Positions 39,477-49,059 are shown, numbered from the stretch's first letter. The stretch: DNA of 64,000 nucleotides from Myxococcales bacterium (GCA_009692585.1 SHYX01000020.1:1-64000); one strand, 5' to 3'. Made by a program: numbers and translations. The notes: generated by a model not told the origin, from the sequence alone.

Positions 39477-41469
39477 CTCCGTACACGCGCCGGTACTGCT
39501 GCAGATAGCCAAGCACCCGGCGGACGTAGCGCCGGGTTTCCGCGAACGAGATGTTCTCGGCGAATTCGTCGATCTCGGGCGGCGTGGCGTAGCCACCCAG
39601 CCAGCGGCCCACCGCGTCGGCACCACCGTTGTAGGCGGCGATCACCAGCGGCAGGTGCGGCTGCACCGCGGCACGCTCCCAGCGCCGGGACAACAGGCCC
39701 AGCTCGGTGGTGCCGAGCCGTGCGTTGACGCCGGCTCGGTACAGCTCGCTGGCGTGGAAGCCGGGGACGCGGTCCTTGGCCAGGTCCGCCGCCAGCTTGG
39801 GCATCAGCTGCATCAGCCCCCGCGCGCCCGCGGGTGACGTCACCGAAGGGTCCAGGCCGCTCTCGGCGTTCATGACGGCGTACGGGAGGAGCGCCGGCAG
39901 GCCGTACTCGGCGGCGATGGCCCCGACCGCGCCGTGATGCGGGCGCACCAGACACGCTTCCAGCGCGGCGCGGTCGGCCTTGTAGGGGCAGGCGAGCTTT
40001 TTGGCGGCGCCATAGTCCTCGGCATCGACGAGCAACCATGCCATCGCGATGGCCGTGCGCTGGTCCTTGGCGGCGTCGGCGACCGCGCCCGCCAGGAGCG
40101 GCCGCGCCCAGTCGGGCATCCCCGCCTCCACCAGCAACGTCGCGGTCGCGACGCTGGGGCGGGCCGCCACCCACGCGGCCGGAAGTTCGGGCCGCGCCGC
40201 GGGGGGAGGGGAGGGCCAGCTTCTGCCCAGGCGCATCGCGGCGTACCAGGCGTAGCCGCTGTCGGGGTACAGGCTCAGCACCTGTTCGTACCCCTTGCGG
40301 TCCCCCTGGATCCGCGCCCGCCAGTACCGGGCGGCCACAGCCAGGTCGATCTGGGGCCAGGCACCCAGCAGTTTTTCCATCTCCGAGGCGGCCTCGATGT
40401 CGCGACCGAGCCGGTGCATATCCCAGGCGCGGAACCAGCGGGCGTCCCAGGCGAACTTCCCGGCAGGTCGGGCGTCGAGGTAGGCCCCGAGCGCGGTCAC
40501 GGCGCCGACCAGGTCCCCGGCGTCGTGCTTCATGTAGCCGGGCTTCCACGCGGCTTCGTCGGCTTCCTTGGACTCGGGGAAGGCCCGGCCCAGCTCGGCG
40601 TAGAGCAGCTCGGCGGCAGGATAGTCCCCGGCACGGGCGGTGGTCAGCGCGTACTGGAACAGCGTCGCGGGCCGCTGGCGAGCCGCGGGCAGCGCGTCGT
40701 ACGCAGCGCGGGAACGGGCGTAGGCCTTGGCCTGGAAGAGCGCGTCGGCGAAGAAGAGGCGTTCGGCCTCGGTGTCGAGGGGCTCGACGGCGGCGACCGC
40801 GTCCAAGAGCACCAGGGCGTCGCCGGCCTGCTTCTCGCCGAGGAGGGCCCGCGCGCGCTCCATCATCAGGGCCCGTCCCTCGGGGGTACCGCTGTCGGGC
40901 ACGGCCGCGCCCATGGCCGCGAGTCGTTCGGCGGCACGCTCGGCGAACGGGTGACTCGGGGAGCGCGCCCACACCGCGCGATGGCTGTCCAGCGCCGCGT
41001 CGCGTTCGCCGCGATCCTCGGCTCCGCGAGCCAGCCAATAGCGCGCTTCCGGCGCCACCGAACGAATTTCGGTCAGGGCGCGCAGGCCGTCCCGTGCGTC
41101 GAGCGACCGGCCGGCGCTGACCAGGGCACGCCCCCGAAGCAGCTCCTCCTGCGAGCCGGGGAGCGCACAATTCTCCAGGGCTTCAGCCGCGCCGGCGGGG
41201 TTGTCCAGCGCCAGCAGCGCTTCGGCCCGCACGACATTGGCATACGGCCGGAGTTGGTGGCCCGTCACCCCGGCGGCCAACTCGGCCGCACGGGCGCTGT
41301 CGCCCAGGCGCTGCAGGCAGCGCGCCGCCGCAAGGCGTTCCACGTCCTTGTCGGGCGCGGGTAGCGCGACGACGACCCCCCGGCAGTCGCCCGTGGCCAT
41401 GGCTTCGCGCCAGGGGGCGGCGGTGGCCGCCAGTGGGACCAGAAACATGAGCGAGAGGCCGATGACCAT
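39460..41469 (-). CDS. Lytic transglycosylase with TPR-like N-terminus
   Basis: This is a 669 aa periplasmic enzyme with signal peptide MVIGLSLMFLVPLAATAAP. Helical repeats run to about residue 490. The SLT domain follows, with the catalytic Glu in AVMNAESGLDP and further motifs GARGLMQLMP and VIAAYNGGADAVGRW. It has the same layout as the enzyme at 23692 but is only distantly similar. It sits in a co-directional run with tatB, tatC and a WD40 protein. Confidence 0.9.
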   Translation of the reverse strand: MVIGLSLMFLVPLAATAAPWREAMATGDCRGVVVALPAPDKDVERLAAARCLQRLGDSARAAELAAGVTGHQLRPYANVVRAEALLALDNPAGAAEALENCALPGSQEELLRGRALVSAGRSLDARDGLRALTEIRSVAPEARYWLARGAEDRGERDAALDSHRAVWARSPSHPFAERAAERLAAMGAAVPDSGTPEGRALMMERARALLGEKQAGDALVLLDAVAAVEPLDTEAERLFFADALFQAKAYARSRAAYDALPAARQRPATLFQYALTTARAGDYPAAELLYAELGRAFPESKEADEAAWKPGYMKHDAGDLVGAVTALGAYLDARPAGKFAWDARWFRAWDMHRLGRDIEAASEMEKLLGAWPQIDLAVAARYWRARIQGDRKGYEQVLSLYPDSGYAWYAAMRLGRSWPSPPPAARPELPAAWVAARPSVATATLLVEAGMPDWARPLLAGAVADAAKDQRTAIAMAWLLVDAEDYGAAKKLACPYKADRAALEACLVRPHHGAVGAIAAEYGLPALLPYAVMNAESGLDPSVTSPAGARGLMQLMPKLAADLAKDRVPGFHASELYRAGVNARLGTTELGLLSRRWERAAVQPHLPLVIAAYNGGADAVGRWLGGYATPPEIDEFAENISFAETRRYVRRVLGYLQQYRRVYGDAPGA

Positions 41470-41479
41470 GGGATGCCCC

Positions 41480-43315
41480 TTACCGCCCCAGTGCGCCGCC
41501 GGCAGCCTCGCTCGCGTCGAGGATGCCTCGGCTGCCGAACGCCACCCATTGGCCCCCAGGGAGTGAGCGCAACACGCGGCGTTCGGTGCCGTTCATCTCT
41601 CGTTCCAAGAGCGCACCGCTGCGGGCGGGTTCGATGACCAGCCCCTGGTCGGCGTCGACCTCGGCGGCGGGATGCAGTCCGGTCAGCTCACCGACGACCA
41701 CCTGCTTGTGGATGTCCACGAACATGATCGTCGCGCGTTGGCCGTCGGGGATGCGGACGGCGGCAAACTGACCGCCGGTGATGCCCCAGATCCGGTCGGG
41801 GGCGGTGCCGAATTGGAGGACGTCCCGCGATTCGGCCGGCGTGCCGTCGCGGGCGCTGCGGGACAGGTCGTAGTGGGCGAGGATGTTGTCCTGGTCGAGC
41901 ACCAGCAGGTCCGGGCGCCGATTCACGAAGGTCAAGAGTCGGATCGGGACGTCGGCAGCGGGGCGGGGGTCGGGGACGGCGTCGCGACCGGTGCCCGGCT
42001 CGACGATCTTGATGGCGCCGCGCGGGGTGACCAGACCCAGCCAGGTGCCGCCGTGGGAAAGCGCCATCGCGGTGGGCCATTGCAGCTCCCACGCCCGGTT
42101 GTTGCCCAGGTCCCACCACCGCACGCCGCGGTGGGCGAGCTGCGCCGCCATCACGCTGCCGCCGACCGCCACGTCGGTGGCCCCCGCGGTCTCGGGCCCG
42201 GCGTCGAACACGACCCGGCCGGTGCGGAGGTCGTACAGCCGCAGGGAGCCCGTCACCGGCCGGACCAGCACGTAGCGCCCCTCGCGCTCGGCCTGCACCA
42301 CGGCGACGGGAGTGCCCACGTCGATGGCGTTGCCGCGACGGTCGCCCTGCCAGACCTGGACACGGTCGCCATGCGCGACGAGGCGCACCGCGCCGAAGCC
42401 GCCGACCGCGGTGACCGGTCCCGCGGCGGCGTCTCCGCCGCCATGGGCCAGCCCATCGTTGCCGCCGACGCGGATGCCGTCCTGACCCCACCACGCCGCT
42501 CCGGTTGTCTCCGGCGCTCCATGCCGCACGCTCTCGACGGGTTGCAGGTCGGGCATCGAGAAGACGTGCACGCTCCGGGCGCTGACCGCCCCGATCTGCA
42601 CCCCGTCGGGACGCTGGACCAGACCCAGCATCCCGCTGCCGCCGCGCGCGGCGAAGCTGTTGACCAGCCGCCCGTCCACGACGCGCAGGACCGACAGCCC
42701 GGACGCCCCCGCGGCGATGACCAGGGTACCATCCAGCGAGAAGGCCGCCCGATCGGCTGGCATCTGCAGCCGGTCCATCGGGAGACCCTGGTGCGAGATG
42801 AGATCGACCAGGCGTGGTTGCCCCTGGGCATCCAGGCAGAGGACCCGCTGGCCGTGGCCGTCGAAATCGACGGTGAGCCCGCCGAAACCCTGCCACGCGA
42901 CCTCCCGTTTGCCGTTGGCGATGTCCCAGATGCGCAGCAGACCGTCCACCGCGATCGTCGCGACCCGCGCACCTTCGGGCGACAGGGCCACCCCGCGCAT
43001 CGCGCGCACCCGGCCACGCGCGCCATCCCGCACCTCCTGGAAGACGGGCGCGCCGCTGTCCGCCTGGTACACCCCGATGGTCCCGTCGTCGTCGCCCGCG
43101 GCGAGCAGGGTGCCGCCCCGAATCACGGACAGGGCCCCCGTGATCCCGACCCCCGGCCGGAAGACCAGGCCCGGCGCGGCTTCGCCCGCCCGCACCACCG
43201 CGATCAGGCCTGAGGCATCTGCCGTGGCGAGGACCCCGCTCCACGGATCGAAGGCGGCCGCGGTGATCGGCGCATCATGAACGTTGGGGCAGAAGCCGTC
43301 TGCCAGGGAGGACAT
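41480..43315 (-). CDS. WD40/PQQ-like propeller protein
   Basis: This is a 611 aa protein without a signal peptide, so probably cytoplasmic. It is made of WD40-like blades (AAFDPWSGVLATADASGLIAV, VALSPEGARVATIAVDGLLR IWDI, WWDLGNN, LRLYDLRTG). It looks like two seven-bladed propellers back to back. It lies 25 bases after tatC and ten before the transglycosylase gene, so co-transcription is likely. A scaffolding role is inferred; no partner is known. Confidence 0.75.
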   Translation of the reverse strand: MSSLADGFCPNVHDAPITAAAFDPWSGVLATADASGLIAVVRAGEAAPGLVFRPGVGITGALSVIRGGTLLAAGDDDGTIGVYQADSGAPVFQEVRDGARGRVRAMRGVALSPEGARVATIAVDGLLRIWDIANGKREVAWQGFGGLTVDFDGHGQRVLCLDAQGQPRLVDLISHQGLPMDRLQMPADRAAFSLDGTLVIAAGASGLSVLRVVDGRLVNSFAARGGSGMLGLVQRPDGVQIGAVSARSVHVFSMPDLQPVESVRHGAPETTGAAWWGQDGIRVGGNDGLAHGGGDAAAGPVTAVGGFGAVRLVAHGDRVQVWQGDRRGNAIDVGTPVAVVQAEREGRYVLVRPVTGSLRLYDLRTGRVVFDAGPETAGATDVAVGGSVMAAQLAHRGVRWWDLGNNRAWELQWPTAMALSHGGTWLGLVTPRGAIKIVEPGTGRDAVPDPRPAADVPIRLLTFVNRRPDLLVLDQDNILAHYDLSRSARDGTPAESRDVLQFGTAPDRIWGITGGQFAAVRIPDGQRATIMFVDIHKQVVVGELTGLHPAAEVDADQGLVIEPARSGALLEREMNGTERRVLRSLPGGQWVAFGSRGILDASEAAGGALGR

Positions 43316-43340
43316 CGCCTGCTCCTAACCTAACATGCAG

Positions 43341-44081
43341 CTAACGCTTCTTGGTGGTCGCGAAGCGCGCCACGACGATGCCGACGCCGTACAGGAGCAC
43401 CAACGGTCCCGCCATCAGCACCTGGGAGATGACGTCCGGAGGGGTGAGGATGCCGGCGACGACGAAGATCCCGACGAGGCTGTAGCGGAAGGCCCTGAGC
43501 ATGTCGAGGTGATCGATGGCCCCCATGCGCGCCAGGAACCAGACCACGATCGGCAGCTGGAACGACACGCCGAACGCCGCCATCAGCGTCGTGGCGAAGC
43601 TGAGGTAGCTCTGGATGGAGAGGACCGCCTGGACATCGTCCCCGTTCATCTCCAAGAACACCGGAAAGCCGAAGTAGAACACCACGTAGTAGGCGAACGC
43701 GCCGCCGCCGATGAACAGGGCGGTGCTGGTGCTGACCAGCGGCAACACCCACCGGCGCTCGGTGTCGTAGAGCCCCGGCGCGACAAAGCGCCAGATCTGC
43801 CAGAAGATGATCGGCGAGCTGATGACCAGCGCTGTGAACCCCGCGACGTGCATCTGGACGAAGAAGCCCTCCATGGCCTGGGTCACGGCGAGCGTGCCCT
43901 TGCCGGTGACATCGAGGGCGCGGTTCATCGGGCGGGCCAGCCACGCGAAGATCTGGTTCGCGAAGGTGAAGGACAGGATGAACGTCACCCCCAACGCGGC
44001 GATGCACACGATGAGTCGGGACCGCAGCTCCCGCAGGTGCTCGAGGATCGGCATCCGGAACTCGTCGGGCACCGGGCTCAT
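43341..44081 (-). CDS. tatC: Sec-independent protein translocase TatC
   Basis: This is a 246 aa inner-membrane receptor for twin-arginine signal peptides. MPILEHLRELRSRLIVC at the N-terminus contains the conserved HLxELR. The FVAPGLYDTERRWVLPL loop, SFATTLMAAFGVSFQLP and the FVVAGILTPPDVISQVLMA helix are typical. Six helices are visible. The start overlaps the tatB stop (ATGA). Confidence 0.97.
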   Translation of the reverse strand: MSPVPDEFRMPILEHLRELRSRLIVCIAALGVTFILSFTFANQIFAWLARPMNRALDVTGKGTLAVTQAMEGFFVQMHVAGFTALVISSPIIFWQIWRFVAPGLYDTERRWVLPLVSTSTALFIGGGAFAYYVVFYFGFPVFLEMNGDDVQAVLSIQSYLSFATTLMAAFGVSFQLPIVVWFLARMGAIDHLDMLRAFRYSLVGIFVVAGILTPPDVISQVLMAGPLVLLYGVGIVVARFATTKKR

Positions 44082-44512
44082 GCGTCCCCGTCGTCGGGCG
44101 GGGGGGCGGCATGCGCCTTCAGTCGGGCCACCGCATCGACCGGCACGGGGCGCTCAGGCGCCTCCGCCTCTGGAACCTCGGCCGTGGCGGGCTCTTCGCC
44201 GGCAGCATCGGTGGCGTTGGCGGTGCGCTCAGCCCTGTCGCGTTCCTCTCGGCGTCGGCTCTCAATCTCCTTCCGGCGGGACTCGAGCTCCTCCCGGCGG
44301 CGATCGGACTCGTGCCGCGCGACCTCGGCGTTGAACGTACGTCGAAGGTCGTCGCTCATACGACGGAACTTCCCGTAGTAGCGCCCCGCCACCGACATCA
44401 GCTCCGGGATGCGGTCCGGGCCAACAAAGACCAGAATCAACACCGCGATGACGAGCAGCTCACCGATGCTCAGGTCGAACAGAGGGACTCCTCGCGGGGC
44501 GGTGGCTAACAC
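44078..44512 (-). CDS. tatB: Tat translocase subunit TatB
   Basis: This is a TatA/B-family protein. LFDLSIGELLVIAVLILVFV with GPDRIPEL is the membrane helix and hinge, then a long charged amphipathic helix and an Ala/Pro/Glu tail. Coupling to tatC favours TatB. The start is uncertain. GTG 44510-44512 gives 144 aa with 10 extra residues. CTG 44480-44482 has GAGGAG six bases upstream and would start MFDLSIGEL, exactly like canonical TatB. A separate tatA is not in the window. Confidence 0.9.
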   Translation of the reverse strand: MLATAPRGVPLFDLSIGELLVIAVLILVFVGPDRIPELMSVAGRYYGKFRRMSDDLRRTFNAEVARHESDRRREELESRRKEIESRRREERDRAERTANATDAAGEEPATAEVPEAEAPERPVPVDAVARLKAHAAPPPDDGDA

Positions 44513-44581
44513 GTCCCGGGGAGGCCACCTCCGCCGAGTTTTGCGTTACGTGGCCCTTTCCTCGGCCGATGTGGGTTCCCG

Positions 44582-45421
44582 ATGTGCAGGCTTTTCGGTT
44601 TCCGCTCGGCGGTGCTCTCCCGTGCGCATCGGTCGCTGGTCACCGCCCAGAACGCGCTGGCCGATCAGGCCCGGGAGCATCCCCACGGGTGGGGCATCGG
44701 CTACTTCCAATCGGGCGAGGCCTATGTCTTGAAGTCGGAGGGCCCGGCGGCCGACTCGACCAGCTTCCGCCGAGCGGCCGACCGCCTCGCCTCCAACGCG
44801 CTGGTGGCGCACGTTCGCCGGGCCACCGTGGGCGAGGTGGGGCCGCTCAACACCCACCCCTTTCGACATGGGCGCTGGCTCTTCGCCCACAACGGGACCA
44901 TCCACGGGTTCGCCCAACTCGAAGCCGCCCTCCGGCGGGGGACGCCGGATCCGATCTGGCAGGAGCGGCTCGGTGACACCGACAGCGAAGCCTTCTTCGC
45001 GCTGTTGTTGGGCGCCTTCCAGGCCCGCGGCGTCGACATCAGCGGCCATGAACCTGCCAACGTCGCGACCGTGACCGAGGCGGTCCGGGCGGTGATCGCC
45101 TCGGTCACCGGCTGGGCCGAAGCGGGGGGGCACGAGGCGCCCGTGCTCAACTTCGTGCTCACCAACGGGCGCGAATTCTATGCCCAGCGCTGGCATCGTG
45201 AGCTGTACTTCTCGACGCAGAAGCTCTTTTGCGGCGATTCGGCCACCTGCGCCGAGCGCGATAAACCCTGCCTCCTTGCGGTGCGGCCGCCCGGTCGGGT
45301 GAACCACCTGCTCATCGCCAGCGAGCGCATCGGGGACGAAGACCAGTGGGAGGAGGTGCGAGAGCACGAGTTGCTGGCGGTGGACGGCGACTTTCATTTC
45401 CATCGGGCGCTCGTCGCTTAG
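44582..45421 (+). CDS. Class II glutamine amidotransferase (YafJ-like)
   Basis: This is a 279 aa Ntn-hydrolase. Cys2 (MCRLFGFRS) is the nucleophile after removal of Met1. HPHGWGIGYF, HVRRATVG, NTHPFRHGRWLFAHNGTI and GDTDSEAFFALL are the glutamine-site motifs. It releases ammonia from glutamine or a gamma-glutamyl amide. Without a synthetase domain its true substrate is unclear. EgtC-type ergothioneine enzymes share the fold, but no other egt gene is here. Confidence 0.88.
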   Translation: MCRLFGFRSAVLSRAHRSLVTAQNALADQAREHPHGWGIGYFQSGEAYVLKSEGPAADSTSFRRAADRLASNALVAHVRRATVGEVGPLNTHPFRHGRWLFAHNGTIHGFAQLEAALRRGTPDPIWQERLGDTDSEAFFALLLGAFQARGVDISGHEPANVATVTEAVRAVIASVTGWAEAGGHEAPVLNFVLTNGREFYAQRWHRELYFSTQKLFCGDSATCAERDKPCLLAVRPPGRVNHLLIASERIGDEDQWEEVREHELLAVDGDFHFHRALVA

Positions 45422-45430
45422 CCGCGCTTC

Positions 45431-45449
45431 AATCAGGATCAGGCGGTAT
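45431..45449 (+). repeat. Solo end of the 160-bp repeat
   Basis: AATCAGGATCAGGCGGTAT matches the closing end of the MITE-like repeat at 15601-15760 (AATCAAGATCAGGCGGTAT) with one change. It fills the gap between two convergent genes and supplies the TGA of the minus-strand gene at 45449. It may be a solo terminal repeat, a decayed copy, or a shared target or terminator sequence. Confidence 0.6.
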
Positions 45450-46192
45450 CAGGGCAGCACGACGTGCAGCACCACCCCCGTGCTCCCCAGCGCTGCGAGG
45501 CCGATCGAGCCGAATCCCAGCGCCTGCTGGGTGGTCCACGCCTCGTCGAGGGCGGTCGTGGTCTCGGCGCCGGACATCACCTCGGACTGGGCGGCAGCGG
45601 CGACGCCCACCCCCACTGCCCCCGCCAGGAGCGCCCCTCCGGCGACCAGCCAGCCGGGGCCCTTGCGCGGCCGCACCTCGGCGTTGGGGTCCGGCAGCGG
45701 CGTGAGCGGGACCTCGACCGCGGACTCCTCGCCAGGCGCCATCACCACGACGCGGGCCCACCGGACGTCCGGAGCCTGGAGGGCGTGGGGTCCAGATGCC
45801 AGCGTGGCGGGAAAGCTGCCGATAGGCACGCCGTCGACCTCCAAGGGACGGTTGGCGCTGAGCCGGGACGGCAGACCGTTTCTGGCGCGGGCCCATGCCT
45901 CGCGAACGGCGCTGCCGAGGCGATCGTCGAACCACGTGGCGTCCGCCGCGAGCGCCGCCGCGTAGAAGGGCTCGGCGGCGGGGAGGTCCCCGGAAAGCTG
46001 CAGTGCCGCGCCCCGAAGCAGCCACAACCGGGCGAGCTCGGCCCTGGTCGCGCGGCGGCAGGCGAGCACCGTCTCGACCTCAGCCAGGGCGGCCGTGCTG
46101 TCGCCGCCGTCGATGAGCACACTGGTGGCGGACTCGAGCGTGGCGCCCATCGTTGGACAGGCCGCCTGTGCCTGGACCCACAGCAGCATCAT
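45449..46192 (-). CDS. Secreted TPR/PEGA-like membrane protein
   Basis: This is a 247 aa protein from ATG 46190-46192, which overlaps the kinase stop (ATGA). An in-frame ATG 12 bases earlier is possible. Signal-like MMLLWVQAQAA is followed by a TPR-like helical half (LARLWLLRGAALQLSGDLPA). A small beta domain comes next (LEVDGVPIGSFPATLASGPH, PEGA-like), then a C-terminal pair of membrane helices. It is coupled to the Ser/Thr kinase gene, which itself carries a PEGA-like domain, so it may act in the same envelope-sensing pathway. Confidence 0.65.
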   Translation of the reverse strand: MMLLWVQAQAACPTMGATLESATSVLIDGGDSTAALAEVETVLACRRATRAELARLWLLRGAALQLSGDLPAAEPFYAAALAADATWFDDRLGSAVREAWARARNGLPSRLSANRPLEVDGVPIGSFPATLASGPHALQAPDVRWARVVVMAPGEESAVEVPLTPLPDPNAEVRPRKGPGWLVAGGALLAGAVGVGVAAAAQSEVMSGAETTTALDEAWTTQQALGFGSIGLAALGSTGVVLHVVLP

Positions 46193-47901
46193 TCCCAGAC
46201 CCATTTCTTCTCCCTGGAGCGGTAGCGGAGGACGCCGGCGGAGTTGCCGTCGACCATGATCGTGTGTCGAGCGCTCCGGCCGTCGACGACGACCTCGATG
46301 AGGTGGTCGCCGTAGGTGAGCGGGCGCGCGGCGAGCGGGGTCTGGCCGACGCCGACTCCGTCGATGAGCACCGAGGCGCCGATCACGTCGGCCAGGATGC
46401 GCAGACTGCGCTTCCGGGCGGCCTCGGCCGGAGGGGTGGCCACGACGACCACCGGCGCCACCGGCGCGGGCACGGCTGCCACCTGGGCCGGTGCCCGCAC
46501 CTTGGTCGGGCCGGGGCCGGCTCGCGTTGGCGCCGATTCGGGCTGCAACTCGGCGACCAGCTCGGCACCCGAGGGGCCCTCGTCGCGCGGCGAGCGTGGC
46601 CGCGTCCTTGCGATCGGTTCCTCGGACGATTGGGCCGGGAGGGGTGCAGGGGTCGCCGCTACGTCCGGGGGCCCGACGATGGCGTTCGCGGGCTCGGCGC
46701 TGCGACCCGGCTCGCCCGCGACCGCGGGCGGCGGCGCCTCGGCGTTCGTCGTCGACTCGGGCGGAGCGTGCTCCTGGCTCAGCCACCAGCCGACGCCGCC
46801 CAGGAGCGCCGCCCCCACCACCAGGGCCAGACCCGCTGCCATCGCGGCGAACCAGACCATCGGGCTTCGCGGCGCCTCCGACTGCACGCCGACCTGGCCC
46901 AGCGAGGCGCCGGAGTCGTCGTCGGCCTCCGCAGGCGCGGGCAAGGCCGCGGAGAGGCTCACCAGCGCCGAGCCCAGGCTCGCGGGCGGCGTGGTCACGG
47001 CGGAGGAGCCCGAAGCCGACAGGCCAAGCGCGTGGCGGGCCATGACTCCACTGACCGCGCCGGCGGCCCAGCTCCGCAGCGACTCTCCGGGCACATGGAG
47101 CGCCTCGAGAGCCTGCCCCACCTCCGCCGCGGTCGGACGGGCGGCGGGCTCCCAGGCGGTCATGCGAGTCAACAGGCTGTGCAGGACGGGCGCCGCGCCG
47201 TTGAGCTGCGCGCGCACCTTGGTGTTGAAGCGGCCCTCGGCCAGCGGTGGTCGCTCCCACACCGTGCCCACCGAGATCTCGAACAGGGTGACCGCGAGTG
47301 CGTAGACGTCGTTGGCGGCGCTCAGCTCGCCGCCGAGAAATTGCTCGGGCGCCATGAAGCGCGGGGTGCCAAAGGCCATCGACTGGGTGTGGCCCTCGCG
47401 GTCGAAGTCGGCCCGGGCCACCCCGAAATCCAGCACCTTCACCGCGCCGTGTACGGTGACCAGGACGTTCGCGGGTTTGATGTCGCGGTGGATCACCCGC
47501 AGCGGCCGACCGGTGTCGGGGGCCACTGCGGTCCATCCAGCGTCGAGCGCGCCGGCCACCGCGATGCCGACCTCGAGCGCCGCGCCAAGGGGGAGCGGGC
47601 CGCGGTGTTTGATCACCGACGCCAGATCGGCGCCCTCCACGAACTCCATCACCACCGCCGGGAGCCCGTTGTGCTCGGTGAGATCGAAGACCTGGACGAT
47701 GTGCGGGTGCTGCAACATTCCGAGCAGCCGGGCCTCGTCGCGCTGGCGGGCCACGATGTCCGCGGTGGCGCTGCCATCCTTCATCAGCTTGACCGCGACC
47801 CGTCGTGTGAATCCGTCACGACCGTGCAGCCTCGCAAGCCAAACCGTCCCGAAGCCCCCCTGGCCGAGCGGGCGAAGAAGCTCAAGCTCGCGCGCGTCCA
47901 T
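46189..47901 (-). CDS. Transmembrane Ser/Thr protein kinase with PEGA-like sensor domain
   Basis: This is a 570 aa Hanks-type kinase. The P-loop is LGQGGFGTVWLAR, the ATP lysine is Lys38 (VAVKLMK), and the catalytic loop is VIHRDIKPANVL. DFGVARAD and the activation segment GTPRFMAPEQF follow. A helix (WFAAMAAGLALVVGAALLGG) spans the membrane near residue 355. A Pro/Ala linker leads to an extracytoplasmic PEGA-like domain (VLIDGVGVGQTPLAARPLTY). It is probably a signal-transducing kinase of the envelope. It lies 60 bases after a TonB-domain gene and is coupled to the next gene. Confidence 0.92.
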   Translation of the reverse strand: MDARELELLRPLGQGGFGTVWLARLHGRDGFTRRVAVKLMKDGSATADIVARQRDEARLLGMLQHPHIVQVFDLTEHNGLPAVVMEFVEGADLASVIKHRGPLPLGAALEVGIAVAGALDAGWTAVAPDTGRPLRVIHRDIKPANVLVTVHGAVKVLDFGVARADFDREGHTQSMAFGTPRFMAPEQFLGGELSAANDVYALAVTLFEISVGTVWERPPLAEGRFNTKVRAQLNGAAPVLHSLLTRMTAWEPAARPTAAEVGQALEALHVPGESLRSWAAGAVSGVMARHALGLSASGSSAVTTPPASLGSALVSLSAALPAPAEADDDSGASLGQVGVQSEAPRSPMVWFAAMAAGLALVVGAALLGGVGWWLSQEHAPPESTTNAEAPPPAVAGEPGRSAEPANAIVGPPDVAATPAPLPAQSSEEPIARTRPRSPRDEGPSGAELVAELQPESAPTRAGPGPTKVRAPAQVAAVPAPVAPVVVVATPPAEAARKRSLRILADVIGASVLIDGVGVGQTPLAARPLTYGDHLIEVVVDGRSARHTIMVDGNSAGVLRYRSREKKWVWE

Positions 47902-47961
47902 TGTCGGTGGTATCGTAACACGCGCGCGGGTTCGGCCGCGATCGGGCGCGATCGGCCTGCG

Positions 47962-49050
47962 CTATCGAGGCGCGTTGAGGATGCCGGGGAACTGCACGTT
48001 CGCCCGTGGGTCGACTCCCTGGTATTGCATCTGTGCGGTGCCCACCTCGACGGTGAATTCGAAGTCCGGTAGGTACACCCTGTTGTCCCGTGCGATGAGC
48101 TGTGCAGGTGGGTTGGGGAAAGGCCCGGCGATCTTGAAGGCATGAACCACACAATCATCGATGGGCGGCGAACCGCTGTCCTCCTTGATCTCGATGCTCT
48201 CCAACACGCCGTCGGCGTTGAGCACCACCGAAACGTTGGTCCGGAATCGGGGCTTGCCGAGCCGTACCGAGGACGAGAGGTTGGCCAGGTTCTGCTTCCA
48301 GTAGAAGTTGACCTGCCGCCGAATCCGGTTCATGTACTCGGCGCCGTAGAACTCGCGGGTGTTCAGCGCCACGCTGGCGCCGTACTTTTCGTCGAGCAGG
48401 TCGTTCTGCGGGGCGCCGCGCACGTCCTGGCGCGAGGACGACGCGACGGTGGGCGCGGCGAGCCCCTCCTTGTTGGTGATGAGGAACTGCGACGGGACGC
48501 TGGATTTCGGCGGACCCTTGCCTTGGCTCTCGGTTTCAACCCCGCCAGCCATGGCCCCGGAGGAGGCGTCGCTGGCGCCGACGTCGACCGTCTGCTCCAG
48601 CTCCATCTTGCTCTGTTCGCTGTAGGTCGGCGCGAGGATATCGGGGTTGATCTTGTATTTACGGGACCTTGTCTCTTCGGGCACGGCGTTGTCGTGTTCG
48701 GCAAGGTAGTCCGCGTCGACCGGGATCATCTCGTCTCGGGGCGCCGGCGTCTCGACGATCTGGCCGTCGGGCGTCTTCGGATCGTCGGGCTCGGGCTCGG
48801 GTTCCACCTCCACGTCGGGCTCGGGCACCGGCGGCGTGAGCACCGCGTCGAAGGTCGGTGGCGTCACGTTCCCGGGGACGACGTCGCCAGCGAGCAGTGA
48901 AACGGAGACCGGACGATCCCAACCGGGCGGCGTGATCGGCAGGCCCACCACCGCGAGCAGGAGCACCGCCAGCACGTGCACCAGCACCGAGGTGACGCCC
49001 ACACCGAGGAGGGTGAGCGCTGAGCCGCGAGTCCGGTCTGCACGCGCCAT
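47962..49050 (-). CDS. TonB-domain protein with Glu/Pro-rich spacer
   Basis: This is a 362 aa protein. The cytoplasmic head and single helix (VLVHVLAVLLLAVVGL) are followed by a Pro/Glu/Asp spacer (VPEPDVEVEPEPEPDDP). A C-terminal TonB-like fold (residues 255-345) includes YMNRIRRQVNFYWKQNL, VVLNADGVLESIEIKEDSG and the Cys-containing DDCVVHAFKIAGPFP. The layout matches AgmX/TonB family proteins that span the periplasm in myxobacteria. It lies ten bases after a second, larger TonB-like gene. Confidence 0.85.
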   Translation of the reverse strand: MARADRTRGSALTLLGVGVTSVLVHVLAVLLLAVVGLPITPPGWDRPVSVSLLAGDVVPGNVTPPTFDAVLTPPVPEPDVEVEPEPEPDDPKTPDGQIVETPAPRDEMIPVDADYLAEHDNAVPEETRSRKYKINPDILAPTYSEQSKMELEQTVDVGASDASSGAMAGGVETESQGKGPPKSSVPSQFLITNKEGLAAPTVASSSRQDVRGAPQNDLLDEKYGASVALNTREFYGAEYMNRIRRQVNFYWKQNLANLSSSVRLGKPRFRTNVSVVLNADGVLESIEIKEDSGSPPIDDCVVHAFKIAGPFPNPPAQLIARDNRVYLPDFEFTVEVGTAQMQYQGVDPRANVQFPGILNAPR

Positions 49051-49059
49051 GGTCTGAGT

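Noticed and set aside
46153..48072. 639-codon plus-strand frame opposite the Ser/Thr kinase
   Set aside because: It is the antisense shadow; kinase motifs are on the minus strand.
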